Positions 48,981 through 64,000 of a stretch of 64,000 nucleotides of DNA are shown in pieces (positions within the stretch are counted from its first letter, which is position 1; each line of letters begins with the position of its first letter). The DNA is taken from positions 5,899,171 to 5,963,170 of the forward strand of contig NC_059297.1 in the NCBI RefSeq assembly GCF_017591435.1, given 5' to 3'. The position numbers and the translations under genes were made by a program. The notes under the pieces were generated by a model. It was not told where the DNA came from and did no database searches. It saw nothing but the letters and a program-made list of their open reading frames with translations. The DNA comes from Portunus trituberculatus. Its lineage: Eukaryota > Arthropoda > Malacostraca > Decapoda > Portunidae.

Positions 48981-50150
48981 AGTTTAATATACTAATAAAT
49001 TTACTGTTCAGCTAACACTGATAAAACTTTACAATATTATTAATATCCTACATGAGAAATGCATAATGTTGTCGGTATATACAATGATTTTTGTCACTTA
49101 CCCTCAAAGAAGCAAGTGGTGTGATGGGTCATCAACATCATCATCTTGGAATTCTCTCGGATATGTGCTAGCCACTGCTGTGAGATGTACTGCTGGACTT
49201 TCTGTTTCTTTTACTGTGTAGGCTTCCATGGTTCCAATTTTTCTAAAGACATCAGGTAGTAGGTCATAGTTATAGCAGCACTTATCATTCCTCCTGAGGC
49301 AAGCCCTAACCCCTAGAATGGCATTTGCCATTTTGGTTTCCATTTTATATCTCAGTTTTGTCTTGACAATGGCCATTTGACTAAAGACTCGCTCTACATC
49401 GGCATTTGCATGAGGAAGAACGAGGACTGGTAATGCAAATTCTGTGAGCTCTTTTAGAGGATTACAATCAGAAGCATCCGTGTACCTACTAACTTCACTC
49501 CAAAAACTGACAGTATTCTTGCTCTCATTCCACTTGATGAGAGTGAGATTCTGCCACTGGCCTTCAATAACACTAATCTGGTCTGCGGGTGTCTGCAATA
49601 ATTCCAGAAATGGAGTCAGAGGCTCTTTAACTGCATGTTAAGCATTATTTACTGACAGGAGAGAGATCTTTTCAAGCATGTTGATGTTACTGGGAAGCCT
49701 CTGTCTAATTTCATGTACTAAAACAGTAATGAACTTGATACATCTTTCTCTTAGCGACATTTCATCTTGTTTTGAAAAACCTTTCTCCCGTAAAGCCTCT
49801 ACTCCACACAGGACGGTGCGGCACTGTCCTGTGTGGAGTCTCACCATGATACAGGAACTAATCTCGTATTACAGGAACACGACTCTTTCTCGTACAGACA
49901 GACACTCATACATACAGACATGTTTCTTTCATGTAAAGATCAGTACTCATATTCTCGACACTATACCATACTGTTAAAGCTGGCAAACTTAATTGAAAAT
50001 AATATATAATCATATTCAGCGGTTTTAAGCGGGCAATAAACTTTGCAATCCCGCTAGAAATCCCGCTAGCCGTTAAACCACTTTTTTTCTCGCTAGATGC
50101 CAAACAAAACCTCTAGATTTAGCAGGAAAACCACTAATTTAGCAACACTG
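48847..50150 (-). mobile_element. hAT transposon derivative with 8-bp TSD
   Basis: 1304 bp with ends CAGTGTTGCCAAAT and ATTTAGCAACACTG and an exact 8-bp duplication ATTCGGAC at 48839-48846 and 50151-50158. On the minus strand, coding sequence (about 49847-49104, one TAA near 49638) encodes LPVLVLPHANADVERVFSQM and LRYKMETKMANAIL, the hAT C-terminal dimerisation region. The N-terminal part is lost. An (AT)n tract lies at 48923-48976. Confidence 0.88.
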
Positions 50151-50466
50151 ATTCGGACCTTTTTCTGGCTCTTTCGGACCTGTATTAAGGCTGATTCAGC
50201 CCTTCATGGTTGGTTGATTCGGACCATTAATTCGGACCTTATATAAATACCTGTTACTGAGCGTACATTTAATGTAAAATAAAAGCAAAAGTTACCAGTG
50301 TTAAGCAACTTTGGCCACTGTGGATCAGGAAAAATACATCCAAAAGTAAAATTGCATAAAAAAAAAAAAAAAAAAAAAAATGACGTAAAAATAAAAACAT
50401 ACAATGCGTTTATTGAAACCACCTAAATAAACCCATTGTAACCCAAAGTAACTTCAAATCCTTCAA

Positions 50467-50880
50467 TTACACATATATATAGGCACACTTCTTTAGAAGC
50501 TGGCCAGTTGTAATCTTCCTATCATTGTAGTCCTTCCACACTCCCATAATACGCCCTTGAATGTCCTTTACCTGTTTTCTTTGACGCCTCTTTAGTTTGC
50601 CCTCTTTGACAAGCTTAACCTGATAAGGTATTTCCTTAGCCTCTAAATAAAGCAAGTTTATCAACAAGTAAAATGGGAGGTTACCTTTTTTGGCACTTTT
50701 GTTTAGTTTATGATGTCATCCTTCTTGTACTGCGCCCAAATACTGACCAGTTCTCCACTTTTCATATCCTATGATGCAACCATGTTTCCCTTACGTAATC
50801 CATAAATTCTCTTACTGGTCCAATTACACCTACCTTTCCTGAAAGTTCACTAAAAGCTTCCTCAATATATCGGTCAAGAC
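50467..50880 (-). pseudogene. MULE transposase C-terminal remnant
   Basis: Minus-strand frames read SLDRYIEEAF, PVREFMDYVRETW and NWSVFGRSTR, then after a frameshift LNKSAKKGNLPFYLLINLLY, KLVKEGKLKRRQRKQVKDIQ and TTGQLLKKCA. This order (Y-x-W, WSVFGRSTRTNN-like, LPFYLLxxLL, E.KLRRRQR) is the C-terminus of MULE transposases that in animals often carry FLYWCH fingers. No catalytic core remains. Confidence 0.75.
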
Positions 50881-51187
50881 TAAGGTCCGAATCTGATCCG
50901 AATCAGCCACAGTCCGAATCGGCCACGGTCCGAATCAGCCGGCATTCCTCAACGTATTACTATCCTGGGCTCGTATTTTAAAACAGTCCTGTGCTTCATC
51001 TCCATTTCAAGAGGGTTTATTTGAATATACACGAGTTTTTTAAGGTGTTTTTATGGCTCTAGAGGTAGATTGATGAGATTTCTACATTATTAACCTGAGA
51101 AACACTTGAAAATCATTCTAATCATCTCTGTGGCCTTGGAAAATAGTTGTGGTGAGAGACCAAAACGTTTCTGAATATGGACACTAG

Positions 51188-51440
51188 TTCTCTTGTCCAT
51201 TGCTTTTAAACCCCCCACACGTTCTTAATTTTCTTTCTTTTCTACGTGTATTTGGATATGTCATTTGGTTGGTGTGAATAGAAATATTGGCAATGCGTTA
51301 AGAAATGGTTGCAGACTCCAATCCCAATCTATTACTACCCTGGTTCTCTTGTCCATTGCTTTTAAGCCCCCACACTTTCTTAATTTTCTTTCTTTTCTAT
51401 GTGTATTTGGATATGTCATATGGTCGGTGAGAATAGAAAT
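51188..51440 (+). repeat. Tandem duplication, ~165-bp unit, with MULE empty-site paralogue
   Basis: TTCTCTTGTCCATTGCTTTT and TGTATTTGGATATGTCAT occur twice in the same order. The first unit contains GGCAATGCGTTAAGAAATGG and CAATCTATTACTACCCTGG, the uninterrupted version of the MULE flanks. Confidence 0.75.
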
Positions 51441-51876
51441 ATATGCAATACCACGGAGAGTGAATAAACTAAATGAAATGAAAAAAATAAAACTTAAGCA
51501 ACTTCCTCATATGACGGAAGGAAAAAGCATCTGTGAATATGATCAATTTCTGTACCAATGAACTTAGTGTCTTATGCTTAATTAGGAGGAAGAAAAACAA
51601 TAGCATTATTGTGCCTGGATGATAAAGACTGACAGACTCACTCAGTTCTTAATGATAATTGGAAAAATGGATAAGTATTGTACCATGACAGCCCTGACGT
51701 TTGATTCCAGGCAAAGGCGTCTCTCATGGTGAATCTATCTGGCCTTCATGTGATTTTCTCATTGTTTCTGTGATGTTCCAAGGTTGGGCATCACACCAGC
51801 ACAGCCATGGGTGTCACTTGTTCATATGGCAAGATGTTTCAAACTTCGGTGGCCTCAGTAACATATGTATGCTGGT

Positions 51877-52148
51877 ATTATTGCAGTTTTAACCAATACA
51901 ACACATGTAACTTTATACATTCTCATGGTCTGGATCACATTTCTATGAGCATTTCTAACCCCATTTTACCCTCTTGGAAATTAATAATAACTTCAGGACA
52001 GAATTTACCAGGTGGAATTATTGCAATTTCAACCAATACATCACATGTAACTTTATACATTCTCATGGTCTTGATCACACTTCTATGAGCATTTCTAACC
52101 TCATTTTACCCTCTCGGAAATTGATAATAACTTCAGGACAGAATTTAG
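51877..52148 (+). repeat. Tandem duplication, ~140-bp unit
   Basis: AACCAATACAACACATGTAA, TATACATTCTCATGGTCT, TCTATGAGCATTTCTAACC and AATAACTTCAGGACAGAATT each occur twice in order, with few differences. Confidence 0.85.
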
Positions 52149-52355
52149 GTTAGGTTTGGTTTGGTTTCCCCACCCTAAGACCACACTTTCCCAGGAGGTT
52201 GCCAAGCTTGTTAGATGTAGGGAAAAAAAAATATAAGATAGGGTGTATTGGTTGAAACTGCATATTTACCTGTATGTTACTCTTGCTCCTCTTATTGAAA
52301 GTGTAGTTCTGCCGGTACAAAATTCTCCAGTGCAATTTTTTTTTTCTTTTTTCCA

Positions 52356-52508
52356 GCCTTCAAGTATGAACACTCAGACAGCAGCACAAGAGACCATGGC
52401 ACCTGTAACATGCAGATGGACTGAAAGACTGTGGAATACATCCTTACTGAAGTAAATATTGTGTATGGGCAAGTTATTTAGGACGCAGTGAAGACAACAA
52501 TTGCTGAG
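52356..52508 (+). promoter_or_regulatory. Possible TMEM169 5' UTR exon with upstream ORF
   Basis: A good acceptor (TTTTTTCCAG) ends at 52355. An ATG at 52367 opens a 29-codon frame ending TAA before the main ATG, and another short uORF starts at 52466. If this exon is real, the leader contains two uORFs. Confidence 0.4.
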
Positions 52509-60228
<7,720 letters not shown>

Positions 60229-60233
60229 GTCAT

Positions 60234-60337
<104 letters not shown>

Positions 60338-60339
60338 GA

Positions 60340-62299
60340 TTTACAAGTGAAGTGGGTGTCCAAATATCAACATAAAGTTTTATGAAAAGAAATAATCTAT
60401 TTACAAAATTAATATCTTTGAGAATATTCAATTTTTTCTTATTTTAAAAAAGCTTTTTAAGAAATGGCAATCGATGAAAACTGGTTGTAAACTTGATGAT
60501 ATAATTAATCATGAATTAGCATTTAGGTATGTGTGTACCAAGTTTTAAGGGAAATGTATTGAGTTATGCATTCTTGTGTTATGTGCTAGAGAGAAATGTA
60601 TTGCAGTTGAATGTGTGCTGTTCTAACCCACATGTATAGCATGGCTATGGCAAGGGAAGCAGGTTGTGGTCTGTTCTGTCATGTTTGGCAGGGGCTTGGG
60701 CAACACTACAATACACACTTTTCAAATGGCCAGACAAAATACCTCAACATTCTTTTGTTTATTCACATTGGCCAATTAATCTGTTTAATTTGTTTATTAG
60801 TATGCTTTTTTTATTTATTGAGTGAACAAGGTGCCTGACATCTGTTATCTTTATTTTATGTTTTTTAAAAAGTGAACAAGAATTTAATGTCAAATGCATT
60901 TCGAGAAAGATATCTATAGAGATCAATAAAGACAGATAGATGGGTGAGTAGATATATTGATACAGTCATTGTTGGAAGTCGAGCAGCCTGTAATTCTTAC
61001 TTCTGCTGTGTTTACCTTAGTGTTTTCTCTCAATCTTAACTTCACTTATTTGCTGATGGTCTCCTTACAGTTCCCAAAACTAATGAATTATAAAAAAAAA
61101 ATCAGGGGTCTTAAGAATGTAGGAAAATACTAAACACATTGGAAGTGTGATGTATTACTTGACTACTGACCATCTCTGTACTCTAGGAACTTGATAGATT
61201 TTAGGCAAGATACATTCCAAGAAATGTCACTTAGAATTTACATTCCACCAGGTTAAACTTTTGCTTTATGAGGAATAAATGTTTGGGTCCAAAGTGAGAA
61301 ATACAAAACAATAATCAGGATATTTAATGAATAATGAAAGTAAAACTTTGGCTCATTCATAAATGTTTTGACCTCTTATTTCAACTACTTTTAAAAGGGT
61401 CTAGGAGAAGGTACTGTGAGTTTTAAGGATGTTTTCATGATTGTAGTGATAATTTAACAAAAATTGTATCATCAATGAGAAGCAGACCAATCTTTGTAGC
61501 CTTTAGAAAGCAGTCCTAATAAGAAAACAAAGCATTTAAGAATATGGGCCTTTATTTCTAGACATTTGCAGCAAACACTTCTTTCTTGCATTAAGTTGTG
61601 GGGTATATGGTAGCAATGGTATGTGGAGCTGCATTTGACTGTGTAGGTTCCAATACTCCAGTGGTATTTTATTTATTTTATTTATTTCATTTAATAGAGC
61701 AAATTAAGTAGTTAATGTTAAAAGTGAGTCACATATACCATACAGTGATATAACTCCTATTCGTTATTATTATTTTCATGATCATTACTGTCATTATTAC
61801 CATTACTGCTGTAAATTTTGAAAGGCACAGACAATAGATAAGCTGCACAATGAACATGACTGCCAGACTTACTCATCACTACCCAGAGGAATCTCAATCC
61901 ATTGTTTTCCACAATGACAAACTAACCTAACCTTACATAAACATTATTTTTGTATTTTCCAGTGAAAAATAACCTACTCTAATATTAATATTACTTTTGT
62001 AGTAATATTTTTATTTATAAACCAGCACAATTTATATTTTAGAGGGCAAAATCATATCAGTGGCTTTGCCAACACTGGTGCTCTAAGAGGGCTCTACTTG
62101 CTCTTCTGTTCTCATATGCTTGACATTCATGATGCTTTTAGTCTTTCACTTTATCGATGTTAATTTTTCCATTCCTTAATTCACAGACACTCATAATGTG
62201 GCATTAATTAAATACATTAAAAGGGCCGAGTTATATTCTGTATCTGTATTTATATACATCAGGCTGGCATTCTGTATGAAGGGGTTGTCAAAACAAGGC

Positions 62300-62366
<67 letters not shown>

Positions 62367-63399
62367 TCAATTATTACAACAAACATTCCCTGATATTTTA
62401 TTTTTAAAGCATCATATTATAAAACAGGGAATGAAAAAGAAAAATGAAAAGAATTTTTAGGCATGTGATTAGATACAACAACCTTTGGGCACCCTAATAT
62501 CCCTTACACCATTAAGAACTTTTGCTTGCTAATACAGAACAGGACATTAAAAAATTCACACTTCCTTGTGAAATAGTCTTTCCCAGGAATTAGCCAACAC
62601 ACTTTTCTACCAAGGTCATTTATAGTCATGGTCAGAAGTCAAGTAACCTTAGGCTCTCACTTTCACTCGGTTTGGATTTTCTTCAATCCTGTCTTTTGAT
62701 CTGACAATGATGTGTGGTAGAGTCATAGCCAATCAGAGGAATAATGGTTGAAGGAAAAGTTTAAACACAGATAGGCAAGGCTACAAATAATGACTTCTGA
62801 CTTTCATTGAACCATCTGTGCATACACCTGGGACCAAACTGTGCTCTGACAGAGGCTGTGGTTCCCTGAGATACCATGCTGCATAGTATTGGTTGATATG
62901 GCATGACAATATCTTTGGTGGTCAATGCATTCAAGATGTAGATTAGAGAAGTTCTGACATGGGACAATTTTATGTGGTTCGTCATCTGTGATTTTTTGTG
63001 TAGATAGCAGAGCAGTATTGTAGTCTTCCTGTTACAAGTGCACTATGAGGTGATATCACATGAGCTAAAGCAAGGATGAGGAACCTCTCTTAACTCTCAC
63101 TGCTATTCAACATCATTCCTTACTCATAAACCACTCTGAAACATTTAATATTATTCTATAACCACTTTTAAATATTATACTGGCTACAAGTGAATGTGCA
63201 GGCTATATATAAATATTTTTTTCCCTCTTGTGGGATCTTGTAAAGAATTTGTACATTATTTTAATGCTGCTAATTGTTGCACATAGCAATGAAAGGATTA
63301 CACATCTTGTCTTTTTTTAGTAGAAAAATGCTGTTACAATTGTAATTGCAAATTTAGGGAAATTAGACTTTTGAAGGAAAGACTGGCACTAAATTAAAG

Positions 63400-63460
<61 letters not shown>

Positions 63461-64000
63461 ATGTCTTTTCAACAGCGATCAGGTGCTGTAAACCACTATT
63501 GGTACTTATATGCCTCAGTCATGCTATTCTACTCTTGCTTCTTCTTTACTCTTTATGTCATCAACACAACTTATAGTTTGCTACAGATTATGTTAGTAGT
63601 AGGACTGTTGTGATCAGTGGGCAAGTAACACTTGTACTGTTTTATACTATTTCTTTCATTCCTAAACCCTCTCATCTAGTGGCAGTCTAGTAGTAAAACA
63701 TGACAATTAATTGATTTGTAACATATTAAAGAAATTCCATACTTAGTGGAAGTCAAATGTTACTTGATATTTGTCTTTAAGTGTACCACTCATGAATCAT
63801 CATTTCCATGCTACATTTTTCCCAGCACCCTGAGTATCTGTTCATGCATGATATCATTTGCTGTTATACTGGGTCTTGAGGTGATGTAGAATGTAGTGAC
63901 TGGATTCTTGGTTATAATGATTGTAATTGATGCATATGAAGGTTGAAGACAGTCTTACATGTAACTCTATAACATTTTTTTCCTCAAGTTTCAGCACAAA
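60340..64000. other. Downstream sequence, no gene seen
   Basis: AT-rich, with (AC)n at 62302-62364 and (TG)n at 63402-63459. Frames are short and unrecognised. The first part is probably TMEM169 3' UTR. Confidence 0.5.
60925..60930 (+). promoter_or_regulatory. Candidate TMEM169 polyadenylation signal AATAAA
   Basis: First plus-strand AATAAA after the stop codon, about 0.7 kb downstream; a second is at 61274-61279. Which one is used cannot be told from sequence. Confidence 0.35.

Larger units (their letters stand above)
48802..50957. mobile_element. Mutator-like (MULE) element, interrupted by hAT
   Basis: The 10-bp string CTCAACGTAT occurs at 48802-48811 and 50948-50957, a TSD length typical of MULEs. 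Ends GAGGTACTGC... and ...GGCATTC(CTC) are followed inward by clusters of TTCGGACC (left) and its complement GGTCCGAA (right), so the TIRs are built of a repeated 8-mer. Without the hAT insert it is about 0.83 kb. A paralogous sequence without the insertion is at 51288-51350. Transposase remnant annotated separately. Confidence 0.8.

Noticed and set aside
49104..49598. Domesticated hAT (ZBED-like) host gene
   Set aside because: It lies between intact hAT TIRs with an exact TSD, lacks the N-terminal half and has a stop just upstream; an ordinary deletion derivative fits better.

Overview
This is arthropod nuclear DNA, most likely from a decapod crustacean. The reasons are spliced genes with GT-AG introns, extremely dense and long (TC)n, (AC)n and (AT)n microsatellites, tRNA-derived SINEs with (AC)n tails, and many LINE and DNA-transposon remnants. 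The species is an inference; no organelle or rRNA marker is present.

Four host protein genes can be reconstructed from start to stop with every splice phase consistent. (1) Minus strand, 2984-12299: a 13-exon GMC oxidoreductase of the insect glucose dehydrogenase (FAD, quinone) type, 621 aa, with altered active-site positions. (2) Plus strand, 21659-27049: DOLPP1, dolichyldiphosphatase, 6 exons, 229 aa. (3) Minus strand, 35251-45695: RAD9, the checkpoint clamp subunit, 8 exons, 416 aa. (4) Plus strand, 52509-60228: TMEM169, 8 exons, 382 or 404 aa. They show no operon-like or pathway link; they are ordinary neighbours.

Layout: 1-2.9 kb is repeats plus a LINE 3' fragment. 3-12.3 kb is the GMC gene, with a SINE in intron 1. 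12.3-18.5 kb is intergenic, with microsatellites, a strand-asymmetric A/C-rich block and a local duplication. 18.6-21.1 kb holds decayed non-LTR retrotransposon pieces (gag-like ORF1 with zinc knuckles, endonuclease, RT tail). 21.66-27.05 kb is DOLPP1; its large intron 1 contains a TIR element interrupted by a Tigger/pogo derivative, then two SINEs. 27.4-35.2 kb is intergenic, with (TC)60-class tracts and four (AC)n-tailed SINE copies. 35.25-45.7 kb is RAD9; its introns hold a hAT-like MITE, two LINE copies, a SINE, a Tigger derivative, a ~300-bp tandem repeat, a piggyBac-like element and a foldback MITE. 45.9-48.2 kb is a CR1/L2-like LINE split by a Jockey/I-type LINE with an RNase H domain. 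48.8-50.96 kb is a Mutator-like (MULE) element split by a hAT element. 52.5-60.2 kb is TMEM169; one intron carries a palindromic Tc1/mariner element that is itself split by a second hAT element. 60.3-64 kb shows no gene.

The window's main interest is transposon archaeology. Five nesting events can be read directly from target-site duplications (TSDs), and one insertion site has a paralogous empty copy nearby. A LINE insertion only about 17 bp long sits between 26-bp duplications. SINE and LINE copies stack in (AC)n tracts and share a short 3'-terminal sequence. No CRISPR, prokaryotic operon or clearly new enzymatic system was seen.
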